Part shown: positions 34,537 through 43,190 of the stretch, one piece after another
Position numbering within the stretch: the first letter of the stretch is position 1
Layout: every line of letters starts with the position of its first letter
Translations under genes and position numbers: made by a program
Notes under the pieces: model-generated
Told to the model about the DNA's origin: nothing
Seen by the model: only the letters and a program-made list of their open reading frames with translations
Databases searched by the model: none
Origin: Nonomuraea ceibae
Lineage (GTDB): Bacteria; Actinomycetota; Actinomycetes; Streptosporangiales; Streptosporangiaceae
Reading direction: 5' to 3'
Length of the DNA: 62,751 bases
Assembly (NCBI RefSeq): GCF_019396325.1
Contig: NZ_JAHKRO010000053.1
Coordinates: 1 to 62,751, forward strand

Positions 34537-34662
34537 TGCTTCCATGCCGCTTACCGGGTTAGCTGACGGGTTCGGGCGTGGAAGCTGCCCTACGGCACAC
34601 AAGGTGCCGATTCACCCCAAAGGACATGGGTCCCCGGCTCCGCGCAAGGCGGATTCAGCGGT
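34537..34662 (-). ncRNA. c-di-AMP (ydaO/yuaA) riboswitch
   Basis: The leader RNA of the CHAP gene has the ydaO layout: 5' CGCTGAATCCGCC, then GGAGCCGGGGACCC, GGGGTGAATCGG, CCGTAGGGCAGC, CCGAACCCGTCAGCTAACC and the closing GGCATGGAAG just before the ribosome-binding site. These match the Actinobacteria consensus seen before rpfA and NlpC/CHAP genes. Binding of c-di-AMP generally turns expression off. The predicted promoter is 7-10 nt upstream of its 5' end. Confidence 0.92.
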
Positions 34663-34701
34663 CACAGGACGATCCTGTGAGTGTTGTGCGATGGTTGGCA
34701 A
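34662..34701 (-). promoter_or_regulatory. Promoter of the riboswitch-CHAP transcript with an inverted repeat over the -10
   Basis: On the minus strand TTGCCA (34701-34696), an 18-nt spacer and CAGGAT (34677-34672) form a plausible vegetative-type promoter. A perfect inverted repeat TCACAGGA-N3-TCCTGTGA (34662-34680) covers the -10 and start site, so a repressor could act here in addition to the riboswitch. Confidence 0.5.
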
Positions 34702-34784
34702 CGACCGGACAAACCGGACGTAAGCCGCGAATGCGCCATAAGGTAATACATCCGCCAAGGCATTACAAGTCGATAAAGTTGCAG

Positions 34785-35738
34785 CTAGGCGAGTTGCCCG
34801 CGCGCGTCGGCCAGGAGCCCCATCATGGCAAGGGATTCGTCAAGAGGCATGATCGCGCTCTCGGTCCGGTTCTCGGCCAGCGCGTCCCGCACCTCGCGCA
34901 GCTCCCCGGCGTAGCCGTTGTCGGCCGGGTCCAGCTCGTGCTCCTCGGTCTCCATCGACGGCCCGCTGAGCACCACCCGCCGGGGCGCCCAGAACGGCGC
35001 GTCCAGGTCGGCGCGCATCCCGGTGCCCACGATGCTGGCCGAGTTGGGGAAGTGCGCGAGCAGCGAGGTGTCGACCAGCGCCCGCCGGCCGCCCGGGTAG
35101 ACGAGCACCCCGCCCGCCTCCGCGTCGACCCCGTTGGGCGCCAGCGCGCCCGTCAGGTGCATGGACTCGGGCATGCCGAGGAACAGCTGGGCCAGCCCCA
35201 GGGGATAGATGCCCAGGTCGAGCAGTGCGCCCCCGCCCAGCTCGGGCGCCCACAGCCGGTGCGCGGGATCGTACGGCAGCGCGAACCCGAACGAGGCCCG
35301 CACCGAGCGGATCTCCCCGAAGCGCGGGTCGTCCTTGAGCATGCGCACCAGCGGGTTGAACCGCATCCACATGGCCTCCATCAGGAAGACCCCGGCCTCG
35401 CGGGCCAGGCGGACCATGCGCTCGGCGTCGGCCAGGCTCGCCGCCAGCGGCTTCTCGCACAGCACCGCCTTGCCCGCCGCGATCGCGGCCTCGGCCACCT
35501 CCAGGTGCTGGGCGTGCGGGGTCGCCACGTAGACGGCGTCGACGGCCGGGTCGGCGCACAGCTCGGCGTAGGAGCCGTGGGCGGACTCGGCGCCCAGCGT
35601 CGCCGCCAGCGCCTTGGCCCGGCCCAGGTCGCGGGAGCCGACGGCGGCCACCCGCATGCCCGGCTCCGCCGCGATGACCGCCCCCACGGTCCTGGCGATG
35701 CCGCCCGTCGCCGCGATGCCCCACGCTAGATCTCGCAC
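34785..35738 (-). CDS. Gfo/Idh/MocA family oxidoreductase
   Basis: The 317-aa NAD(P)-dependent dehydrogenase has an N-terminal Rossmann domain (WGIAATGGIARTV) with the conserved EKP motif (AVLCEKPLA, about residue 95) and a C-terminal alpha/beta domain with GGGALLDLGIYP. Members oxidise or reduce sugars, inositols or trans-dihydrodiols. Substrate cannot be fixed. The GTG start at 35738 begins the Rossmann strand. It is followed on the plus side by another oxidoreductase gene on the same strand, 52 nt away, perhaps in one transcript. Confidence 0.9.
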   Translation of the reverse strand: MRDLAWGIAATGGIARTVGAVIAAEPGMRVAAVGSRDLGRAKALAATLGAESAHGSYAELCADPAVDAVYVATPHAQHLEVAEAAIAAGKAVLCEKPLAASLADAERMVRLAREAGVFLMEAMWMRFNPLVRMLKDDPRFGEIRSVRASFGFALPYDPAHRLWAPELGGGALLDLGIYPLGLAQLFLGMPESMHLTGALAPNGVDAEAGGVLVYPGGRRALVDTSLLAHFPNSASIVGTGMRADLDAPFWAPRRVVLSGPSMETEEHELDPADNGYAGELREVRDALAENRTESAIMPLDESLAMMGLLADARGQLA

Positions 35739-35790
35739 GCGGAAGATCGTACTGATTCATCCGCGGACGCGAAACCTGACCGGTTTCACC

Positions 35791-36606
35791 TCACGGGAAC
35801 ACGTCCGGGTCCGGGCCCAGCCGGCGGCCCGCGTTCAGGGCGCCGATGGCGGCCATGTCCTCCCGGTCGAGCGTGAAGTCGAAGACCGCGATGTTCTCCT
35901 TGATCCGCGCCGGCGTGACGGACTTGGGGATGACGATGTTGCCGAGCTGGATGTGCCAGCGCAGCACGATCTGCGCGGGCGTGCGGCCGTGCTTGTCGGC
36001 CAGCACCGCCAGCGCGGGCTCCGACAGCAGCCCCTTGCCCTGCCCGAGCGGGCTCCAGGCCTGCGTGAGGATGCCGTTCTTGTCGTGGAACTCGCGCAGC
36101 TCGCGCTGCTGGAAGTACGGGTGCAGCTCGATCTGGTTGATGCACGGCGGCACGTCGGCCTCGTCGAGCAGCCGCTCCAGCGTCTCGACGGTGAAGTTGG
36201 ACACGCCGATGGCCTTGGCACGGCCGTCCCGGTAGACCTTCTCCAGCGCGCGCCACGCCTGGACGTACTTGTCCTGCCGCTGCGCCGGCCAGTGGATCAG
36301 GTAGAGGTCGACGTAGTCGAGGCCGAGCCTGCCCAGGCTCTCCTCGAAGGCCTGCTCGGCGCGGTCGTGGTCGTTGTTCCACAGCTTCGTGGTGACGAAC
36401 AGCTTCTCCCGCGGGATGCCGGAGGCGCGCACCGCCCGCCCGACGCCGGCCTCGTTGCGGTAGAGCTTGGCGGTGTCGATGTGGCGGTAGCCGCATGCGA
36501 GCGCGGTCGTGACCGCCTGCTCCGCCTCGTCGTCGGGCACCTGCCAGACGCCGAGCCCCAGCTGCGGGATCTCCACGCCGTCTCTGTATAGCCGTAGCGA
36601 GTTCAT
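35791..36606 (-). CDS. Aldo/keto reductase
   Basis: The 271-aa TIM-barrel NADPH reductase has GYRHIDTAKLYRNE (catalytic Asp and Tyr), VTTKLWN (Lys), LIHWP (His) and the cofactor motif VIPKSVTPARIKENI. It resembles DkgA/DkgB (2,5-diketo-gluconate reductase) proteins. ATG at 36606 has GGAGGG upstream; an ATG three codons earlier is less well placed. It is divergent from the first glycosyltransferase-like gene. Confidence 0.93.
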   Translation of the reverse strand: MNSLRLYRDGVEIPQLGLGVWQVPDDEAEQAVTTALACGYRHIDTAKLYRNEAGVGRAVRASGIPREKLFVTTKLWNNDHDRAEQAFEESLGRLGLDYVDLYLIHWPAQRQDKYVQAWRALEKVYRDGRAKAIGVSNFTVETLERLLDEADVPPCINQIELHPYFQQRELREFHDKNGILTQAWSPLGQGKGLLSEPALAVLADKHGRTPAQIVLRWHIQLGNIVIPKSVTPARIKENIAVFDFTLDREDMAAIGALNAGRRLGPDPDVFP

Positions 36607-36703
36607 ACCCTCCATTGTTCACGTGCCGTTCCGAGCGGCTTAAGCCGCCCGGGCTAGCTTGAAGCGGTCGTGAACGGGCCATCACCTGGCTGGGAGAACA
36701 TCA

Positions 36704-37657
36704 GTGGTCAAACGGGCGTCGGCCTGGGTGGAGTCGCCGCTCCAGATGCTGTGCGCCGTCGAGGCCCACCATGCCGGGCTGCTGGGGCCGTCGGCCGAGG
36801 TCGTGCCGCGCGCGGGGCTGCGCGCGCTGCGGGTGACGCGGCGCGAGCTGCGCCGCCTGCCGCTGCCCGACGGCCTGGAGCTGGCCGAGCCGCGCGAGCG
36901 CATGCCGCGCCGGCCGTCGGCCGTCGGTGACGCGTTCTCCGGCAAGGTGCAGCTGCGCTGGCTGACGGCCCATCCGGGCCGCGTCGTCGTGGTCGACGAC
37001 GGGCTGGCCACGATCCGGCTGCTGGAGCTGCTGGCGGCGGGCCCGTACCGGCCCCTGCTGCGGGCGCGCGCCCACCCCGGGCTGCTGCGCACGGCGCTCG
37101 GGCTGGCCGCGGCCCTCAGGCTGCGCGCCGGCCGGGTGACGGTGTTCACCGCGCTGCCGGTCTCCCGCGAGCTGGACAAGGCGGTCACCGAGGCGGGCGT
37201 CGACCTGGTGCGCCACGACTTCGCCTGGCTGCGCGGCCAGCCGCCGAGCGACCCCGGCCCGGCGGAGCGCACCGTGGTGCTCGGCACCTCGCTGGTGCGC
37301 AACGGGCTGGTGCGCCGCGACCGCTACCTGACCTGGCTGACCGAGCTGGCCGCGCGCGAGCCGCTCGCCTACTACCCGCACCGCCGCGAGGACCCGGTGG
37401 ACGTGGCGCTGATCCGGGAGCGTCCCGGCATCACCGTGCACGAGGCCGGGCTGCCCGCCGAGCTGCGGCTGCGCGGCCTCGACCCGGGGCAGCGGGTGCT
37501 CAGCCTGCCGTCCACCGCGATCTCCTCGCTGCGCGTGCTGCTGAGCCCGCGCGGGGTGGCGGTGGAGCCCGTCGAGGTGCCCGACGACTGGTGGACCAGC
37601 AGAGCGGCCCCCGCTCTGCGCACGCATCTGACGGAAGTGACAGGAGTGACCGGGTGA
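36704..37657 (+). CDS. Sialyltransferase/polysialyltransferase-like protein
   Basis: The 317-aa protein begins ASAWVESPLQMLCAVEAHHAG, the ESPLQ-type opening seen in bacterial sialyl- and polysialyltransferases, and ends with a LSLPSTAISSLRVLL segment similar to the CMP-sugar half of those enzymes. I am moderately sure of the superfamily, not of linkage or donor. The GTG at 36704 follows GGGAG. Its stop overlaps the next gene (GTGA). Position in a cluster that makes a CMP-nonulosonate supports a transferase role. Confidence 0.6.
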   Translation: MVKRASAWVESPLQMLCAVEAHHAGLLGPSAEVVPRAGLRALRVTRRELRRLPLPDGLELAEPRERMPRRPSAVGDAFSGKVQLRWLTAHPGRVVVVDDGLATIRLLELLAAGPYRPLLRARAHPGLLRTALGLAAALRLRAGRVTVFTALPVSRELDKAVTEAGVDLVRHDFAWLRGQPPSDPGPAERTVVLGTSLVRNGLVRRDRYLTWLTELAAREPLAYYPHRREDPVDVALIRERPGITVHEAGLPAELRLRGLDPGQRVLSLPSTAISSLRVLLSPRGVAVEPVEVPDDWWTSRAAPALRTHLTEVTGVTG

Positions 37658-38820
37658 GGGTGCTGGCGATAGCCGACTCCGACTCGTATCTGAAATGGGC
37701 GGCCTGCCTGCTCGGCGACCTGCCGGCGGGCTGCGCGAGCGAGCTCGTCGTGGTGCGCACGCCGATCGCGCCGTCCGCCGACCAGATCGCCGCGGCGGTG
37801 GGCGAGCTGCCCGCGCCGCCGGTGCTGACGGCCAGGGCGGTGCGCCGGCTGGCGGAACGGTCCAGGCCGGACGCGATCCTCGTGGCGTGCACCGGGCCGG
37901 TGGTGGACGTGCTCGTCTCGGGCGTGCTCGACGGGCTGCGGCCCCGGCCGGTGTTCGTCACCGGGCTGCCGGGCATCTCGGTGCCGGCCACGGACAAGGC
38001 GTGGATCTACCGCAGCGGCTGCGACCTGTTCGTGGTGCACAGCGAGCGGGAGGTGGCCGAGTTCGCCGCCGTGGCCGCCCGGCTGGGCGGGGGAGGGGCG
38101 GTCGGGCTGGCCAGGCTGCCGTTCCTGCGCCCGGCCCCCGGGCGCGGCGGCGGCGACCGGGTGGTGTTCGCCACCCAGGCCAAGGTGCCGCGCGCCCGCG
38201 AGGAGCGCGAGCGGGTGCTGCGCGGGCTGGCCGAGCTGGCCGCGGCGCGGCCCGACCTGGACGTGGTGGTGAAGCTGCGCGCCCTGGAGGACGAGCAGCA
38301 GACACACCGCGAGCGCCACCACTACCAGCGGCTCTGGCGGGAGCTCGGCGAGCCGGGCCGGCTGCGGTTCGAGGCGGGCTCGATGCGCGAGCACCTGGCG
38401 CACGCGGCCGGGTTCGTCACCGTCAGCTCGACGGCCGCGCTGGAGGCGATCGCGCAGGACGTGCCGCTCATCGTGCTCAGCGACTTCGGCGTGAACGCCG
38501 AGATGATCAACCTGGTGTTCGAGGGCAGCGGCCTGCTCGGCACCCTGGACGACCTGGCGCGCGGCGACTTCCGGCGGGCCGAGCCGCGCTGGACCGCCGC
38601 CAACTACTTCCACCCGGCCGGGCGCGACGACTGGACGGGCCTGCTGACCGGGCTGGTCGTCTCCCGGCCGAGGGTGCCGGCCAGGTCGCTGCTCGACGGG
38701 CCGGAGCACGCCGCGGCCCGCCGCCGCGCCCGGCTGCGGGTCGAGGTGCCGCCGAACATGCTGCGCGCGGGCCGGCGGGCCGAGCGGCGGGTGCGCCGCT
38801 ACCTGAAGGCTCTCACCTGA
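37654..38820 (+). CDS. DUF6716-type putative glycosyltransferase
   Basis: The 388-aa protein starts RVLAIADSDSYLKWAACLL and continues with DAILVACTGPVV, TGLPGISVPATDKAW and FVTVSSTAALEAIAQDVPLIVLSDFG, a GT-B-like layout. I recognise it as the DUF6716 putative glycosyltransferase seen beside polysialyltransferase-like and NeuB-like genes in actinomycetes. The GTG at 37654 overlaps the preceding stop. Its 3' end overlaps the convergent polysialyltransferase-like gene by 22 nt. Confidence 0.7.
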   Translation: MRVLAIADSDSYLKWAACLLGDLPAGCASELVVVRTPIAPSADQIAAAVGELPAPPVLTARAVRRLAERSRPDAILVACTGPVVDVLVSGVLDGLRPRPVFVTGLPGISVPATDKAWIYRSGCDLFVVHSEREVAEFAAVAARLGGGGAVGLARLPFLRPAPGRGGGDRVVFATQAKVPRAREERERVLRGLAELAAARPDLDVVVKLRALEDEQQTHRERHHYQRLWRELGEPGRLRFEAGSMREHLAHAAGFVTVSSTAALEAIAQDVPLIVLSDFGVNAEMINLVFEGSGLLGTLDDLARGDFRRAEPRWTAANYFHPAGRDDWTGLLTGLVVSRPRVPARSLLDGPEHAAARRRARLRVEVPPNMLRAGRRAERRVRRYLKALT

Positions 38821-40046
38821 GACAGCTTCCTGCGGAAGCGGCCCATCGCGCTGGGCCGTTCGGCCAGGCCGAGACTCTCCAGCCGCTTCCTCTTGAAGTA
38901 GCGCGGATCGAACTCCAGCGTCTCCGGCCGCAGCTCCGGGTAAGCGTCGGCCTGCATGCAGTAGCCCACCGCGCGCACCAGCGCGGTCACGTCCAGCCGG
39001 GGCGGCGCTTCCACGCTCCCGTCGGCCGACAGCCGGGGCAGCAGCGCGTCGGCGATCGTCGCCGGGACCCGGTTGCTGTTCTCGTACGGGGCCAGCCGCT
39101 CCAGCACCAGGCCGGTGCCGTACGTGGCCACCGGCAGGCTGAAGTAGCGCCGCGCGGTCATCAGCGCGGTCGAGAAGCAGCCGACGACCAGCTCCGGCCG
39201 CAGCGCGGCGAAGCACACCTCGGCCGGCACGCTCTCGCCGGCCACGATCAGCCGCACGCCGAGCGGCTCGGCCGCGGCCCGCAGGAGCTGGGCGTGCCGG
39301 CGGCCCGCCGCCGGGTGCGGCTTGAACGCGACCGTGGTGTGGCCACGCGCCACCAGGCCCCGCAGCATCGCCTCGTGCAGCTCCGCCTCCTCCTGCGGGG
39401 TGACGATGTCCAGCGCCGACAGGTACTGGCCGAGGATCAGCGCCCCGGCCGCCATCATGTCCGGCGCCGTCGCCGCCACCTCCCGCACCACGGCCAGGAA
39501 CGCCTCCTGCGGCAGCGTCTCGGCGGGCACGCCGTACTCGCTGAGCAGCAGCGGCTCCAGGCCGGGCACCAGGTCCAGGTGGAGCAGCCGGGTGACGCGG
39601 CGGAAGATCTCGGCGGGCAGCGGGTCGCGGGTCGGGCCGTAGCTCATCAGCCCGTCGGAGTAGACGGTGATGGGGCAGTCGCGCACCAGCCCGGCGATCG
39701 TGCGGGCCGGCGGCACCGCGATCGACTCCAGCACCAGCTCGTCGACCCGCTCCAGCCCGAGCCGGGCGCCGATGAGCCGCTCCAGCATGGGCACCTCGAT
39801 CACCCGGGCCCGCCAGTCCGACGGGTGCAGCGGCGCGATCAGCTCGTTCCACGAGTGCACCTCGTCGAAGCGGGAGCGCAGCGCGGCGAAGCCCGGCGTG
39901 GCGTCGAGCGGCGTGGCCGCCTCCGGCACGGCGCCGTTCGACGACACCAGCAGGACGGCGCGCCCGCCGCCGAACCGGCCGTCGTCGATCGCCGCCGCCA
40001 GCGACATCGCGCCGAACAGGGTCGAGGCGTAGAACACCGTGGTCAT
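38799..40046 (-). CDS. Alpha-2,8-polysialyltransferase-family protein (POLYST)
   Basis: The 415-aa protein begins TTVFYASTLFGAMSLAAAIDDG and contains VYSDGLMSYGP, VAFKPHPAAGRRH and CFSTALMTARRYFSLPVATYGTG, features of the POLYST (PF07388) family that adds or polymerises nonulosonic acids. The ATG at 40046 overlaps the stop of the upstream GT2 gene (ATGA). It is the last gene of the neu-like operon. The polymer, inferred, is a nonulosonate-containing cell-wall glycan. Confidence 0.72.
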   Translation of the reverse strand: MTTVFYASTLFGAMSLAAAIDDGRFGGGRAVLLVSSNGAVPEAATPLDATPGFAALRSRFDEVHSWNELIAPLHPSDWRARVIEVPMLERLIGARLGLERVDELVLESIAVPPARTIAGLVRDCPITVYSDGLMSYGPTRDPLPAEIFRRVTRLLHLDLVPGLEPLLLSEYGVPAETLPQEAFLAVVREVAATAPDMMAAGALILGQYLSALDIVTPQEEAELHEAMLRGLVARGHTTVAFKPHPAAGRRHAQLLRAAAEPLGVRLIVAGESVPAEVCFAALRPELVVGCFSTALMTARRYFSLPVATYGTGLVLERLAPYENSNRVPATIADALLPRLSADGSVEAPPRLDVTALVRAVGYCMQADAYPELRPETLEFDPRYFKRKRLESLGLAERPSAMGRFRRKLSQVRAFR

Positions 40047-41017
40047 GGGTCCTCCCGATCGCGGCGATGGCGGGAACCGGCGGGCAGGCCGGGCAGCAGG
40101 GTCCGCAGCGTGGCCTCGCGCGAGGCGGACATGCCGGAGGCGGCCTCGGCCACCAGCTCGACCGGCAGCGAGCCGGCGAGCTGCGCGCCGCGCTCCTCGA
40201 AGCGGGCCCGCAGCGCGGGGGTGAACCGGTCGGCGATCTCCAGATGGTGGGCGAGCAGGGCGCAGAAGTTCCGCACCGCCTTGGGCAGGAACTCCTCCTC
40301 CAGGTCCTTGAACACCAGCTCGAAGGCGTCGAAGAAGTGCAGTTGCCGCTCGTCGCCGACCTGGGTGAGCGATCCGGCCACCTGCCGCCGGTAGAACACC
40401 CCGGCCAGCGACACCACGGCGAACGTCGCCGCCTCCCGGTGCAGCCGCCAGATCCACGGCCGGTCCTCGGCCGTGTGCAGCGATCCGGGGAAGTGCAGCA
40501 GGTCGCGCAGTGAGCGGCGGTAGACGCCCGCCCACGCGTACGGGTAGTCCACCATGGTGCGCACCCCGGCGGGCAGGATCGCGTCGCGAGGGTCGAGCAC
40601 CGCGCCGCGCCGCGCCAGCGGGGCGCGGTGCACGACCCGCTTGCGGCCCTCCACCTGGACGTGGTCGGCGCGTACGAAGTCGCAGCCGAGCCCCTCGATG
40701 GCCTCGACGAGCCGTGCCAGGTAGCCGGGGGCCAGCCAGTCGTCGCCGTCCATGAACGTGACGTACCGGCCGGAGGCGGCCGACAGCCCGGCGTTGCGCG
40801 CGTCCGCGAGCCCGAGCGGAGCCGGGTTGCGGATCACGGACAGGCCGGGCAGGTCGGCGCTGAAGTCGTCGACGATCGCGCCGGTGGCGTCCACCGACCC
40901 GTCGTCGACCACGATGAACTCGAAGTCGCGCCGGGCGTTGCGGCACAGCGAGGCGAGCGCGTCGGCGATGAAGCGCTCGCCGTCGCGGATCGGCACGACG
41001 ACCGAGAGTGTGATCAA
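40043..41017 (-). CDS. Family 2 glycosyltransferase
   Basis: The 324-aa GT-A enzyme has SVVVPIRDGERFIADAL, FIVVDDGSVDAT, PLGLADARNAGL and TFMDGDDW (DxD motif). A TTG start at 41017 has GGAG six bases upstream; no ATG fits. It overlaps the POLYST gene downstream and lies 44 nt after the trifunctional nonulosonate gene. It may add a glycosyl unit between nonulosonate residues or link the polymer; acceptor unknown. Confidence 0.88.
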   Translation of the reverse strand: MITLSVVVPIRDGERFIADALASLCRNARRDFEFIVVDDGSVDATGAIVDDFSADLPGLSVIRNPAPLGLADARNAGLSAASGRYVTFMDGDDWLAPGYLARLVEAIEGLGCDFVRADHVQVEGRKRVVHRAPLARRGAVLDPRDAILPAGVRTMVDYPYAWAGVYRRSLRDLLHFPGSLHTAEDRPWIWRLHREAATFAVVSLAGVFYRRQVAGSLTQVGDERQLHFFDAFELVFKDLEEEFLPKAVRNFCALLAHHLEIADRFTPALRARFEERGAQLAGSLPVELVAEAASGMSASREATLRTLLPGLPAGSRHRRDREDP

Positions 41018-41061
41018 TGCGGTCTCCAGGTACGGCCGCGCGGCCGTACGGGCCAGAAGGG

Positions 41062-43101
41062 TCAGACGGTGACGCGGCGCAGCCGGGCCTTGGGGGCCTC
41101 CTCGCCGGGGAAGACGCGCTTGACGCCGTCGCCCAGGGCCTGCTCGATGACGCGGATGTCGCGCACCAGGTGCTCCAGCCCGGCCGGCTCCAGGGAGGCG
41201 GCGTGGTCGGAGCCCCACATGGTGCGGTCGAGCGTGATGTGGCGCTCGACGCAGACCGCGCCGAGCGTGACCGCGGCCAGCGAGATCTGCAGGCCGCGCT
41301 CGTGCCCCGAGTAGCCGACCGGCACGCCGTAGCGCTCCTTGAGCGTGGTGATCGTGCGCAGGTTGGCCTCCTCCGGCGGCAGCGGGTAGGTGGAGGTGGC
41401 GTGCATCATGATCAGCCGGTCGGTGCCGAGGATCTCCACGGCCCGGTCGATCTCCTGGAGGGTGGACATGCCGGTCGACAGGATGACGGGCTTGCCGGTG
41501 GCGGCCAGGGCGCGCAGCAGCTCGTGGTCGGCGACGCCGGCCGAGGCCACCTTGTGCACCAGGACGTCCATCTCCTCCAGGAACTCCACCGACGGCACGT
41601 CCCACGGAGAGGCGAACCAGTGCAGGCCCCGCTCGTCGCAGTACTTGGCGATCTGCCGGTACTCGTCGCGGCCGAACTCGGTGCGCTCCTTGTACTCCAG
41701 GTACGTCATCTCGCCCCACGGCGTCTGCCTGATCTGCCCCTTCTGCTCCTCGGGCACGCAGATCGCCGGGGTGCGCTTCTGGAACTTGACCGCCTGGCAG
41801 CCGGCGTCGGCGGCCACGTCGATGAGGCGGCGGGCCACGTCCAGGTCGCCGTTGTGGTTGATGCCGATCTCGCCGATCACGTACACCGGCTCGCCGTCGC
41901 CGACCAGCACGTCGCCGATCGCGACCGGGCCGAACGTGCGGCGGGGCGCGGGGGAGGGGGCGGGCTCGGGCTCCGGCCGGGCGGCCACCACCCGGTCGCA
42001 CAGCTCGCGCACCGCGCCGTCGCCGCCGACCTTGGTGAGGACGACGCGGGCGGCGGCGCGCACGCGCGGGTGCGCGTCCGGCACCGCGACCGGCCAGCCC
42101 ACCTCGGCCATCGGGCCCAGGTCGTTGACGTCGTTGCCGACGTAGGCGACGCGGGCCGGGTCGAGCCCCTCGATGGCCAGCCAGTCGCGCAGCACCGTGC
42201 GCTTGTCGGCCAGGCCCTGCAGCACCGGCACGCCGAGCTTGCGCGCCCGCGCGGCCACCACCGGGTTGTGCTCGGTCGACATGACGAGCACCTTGACCCC
42301 GGCGCGGCGCAGCAGCGACACGCCCATCCCGTCGGAGCGGCTGACCAGCACCATCTCGCGCCCGTCGGAGTCGACGTAGGCGCGGTCGTCGGTGTGCACG
42401 CCGTCGAAGTCGGTGATGACGGCGTCGACGTCGATCGGCTCGGGCGCGTCGACGAACGGCGCGAGCGCCCGGACGAGCTCCAGGTCCTCGGGGTTGTCGA
42501 CCTCGATCGCGTGCTGCGGCGGCACCGGCTGGACGGCGATGGCGCCGAAGAAGCGGTGCCCGTGCTCGCGCAGCCCCTCGGTGCGCATCGCGTAGAAGGC
42601 GCCGTTCTCGCGGTACTGCGGCTCCAGGTCCTGGCGGCGGCGGCGCACGGCCGGGTCGTGGTTGATGCCGGAACCGTTGCCGGTCCACAGGAACTCGTGC
42701 GTCGGCAGCCCCGACACGACGGAGTCGGCCTCGCCGTCGAGGACCCGCCGCACCGCGGCCGACAGGTCCTCGGGGTCGATGAACGCGCTGGTGCACTGCA
42801 CGAGCACGACCACCTCGGGGTCCTCGCCGAGCGTGTCGAGCGCGTGCAGCACCGCCGACTCGCTGGAGGCGGTCGCGCCGCTCAGCTCCTCGGGCCGGTC
42901 GACGACGCGCGCGCCGGCCCGGCGGGCGGCCTCCGCGATCCCGGCATGGTCGGTGGACACCACGACCTCGTCCACGAGCTCGGCCCGCAGGCAGGCGCGC
43001 ACCGCGCGGGCCACCAGCGGGACCCCGCCGACCGGCGCGAGGTTCTTCAGGGGTACGCCCGCCGAACCTCCGCGGGCGGGAACTACGGCCAGGACTCGCA
43101 A
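41062..43101 (-). CDS. Trifunctional NeuA-HAD-NeuB protein: CMP-nonulosonate synthetase, phosphatase and nonulosonate-9-P synthase
   Basis: The 679-aa protein has three domains. Residues 1-218 are an acylneuraminate cytidylyltransferase (VVPARGGSAGVPLKN, STDH). Residues 224-375 are a KdsC-like HAD phosphatase with D231/D233 (DFDGVHTDD), K300 and D324/D327 intact. Residues 395-679 are a NeuB/NANS-type synthase (GINHNGDL, VKFQ, YSGHERG, RHITLD, SDHAASLEP); H600 and H621 keep the 21-residue spacing of the metal-binding histidines. The C-terminal SAF domain is missing. The TTG start at 43101 has GGAGGAG. It is first in an operon with GT2 and POLYST. Confidence 0.9.
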   Translation of the reverse strand: MRVLAVVPARGGSAGVPLKNLAPVGGVPLVARAVRACLRAELVDEVVVSTDHAGIAEAARRAGARVVDRPEELSGATASSESAVLHALDTLGEDPEVVVLVQCTSAFIDPEDLSAAVRRVLDGEADSVVSGLPTHEFLWTGNGSGINHDPAVRRRRQDLEPQYRENGAFYAMRTEGLREHGHRFFGAIAVQPVPPQHAIEVDNPEDLELVRALAPFVDAPEPIDVDAVITDFDGVHTDDRAYVDSDGREMVLVSRSDGMGVSLLRRAGVKVLVMSTEHNPVVAARARKLGVPVLQGLADKRTVLRDWLAIEGLDPARVAYVGNDVNDLGPMAEVGWPVAVPDAHPRVRAAARVVLTKVGGDGAVRELCDRVVAARPEPEPAPSPAPRRTFGPVAIGDVLVGDGEPVYVIGEIGINHNGDLDVARRLIDVAADAGCQAVKFQKRTPAICVPEEQKGQIRQTPWGEMTYLEYKERTEFGRDEYRQIAKYCDERGLHWFASPWDVPSVEFLEEMDVLVHKVASAGVADHELLRALAATGKPVILSTGMSTLQEIDRAVEILGTDRLIMMHATSTYPLPPEEANLRTITTLKERYGVPVGYSGHERGLQISLAAVTLGAVCVERHITLDRTMWGSDHAASLEPAGLEHLVRDIRVIEQALGDGVKRVFPGEEAPKARLRRVTV

Positions 43102-43190
43102 CGTGACTCCTCCATGCTTACGGGTTGCACCCAGAAGCTAGAGGGACCGATTGAACTGGCAGCGTCCCCGTCCTGAACTTTCCGTGTGCC

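Noticed and set aside
37695..40394. Frame of about 900 codons overlapping the DUF6716 and POLYST genes
   Set aside because: Repetitive Arg/Gly/Ala peptide with no domain; the conserved genes in other frames account for the region.
36704..43101. Antibiotic biosynthetic gene cluster
   Set aside because: No polyketide, peptide or terpene synthase; the genes fit a glycopolymer pathway.
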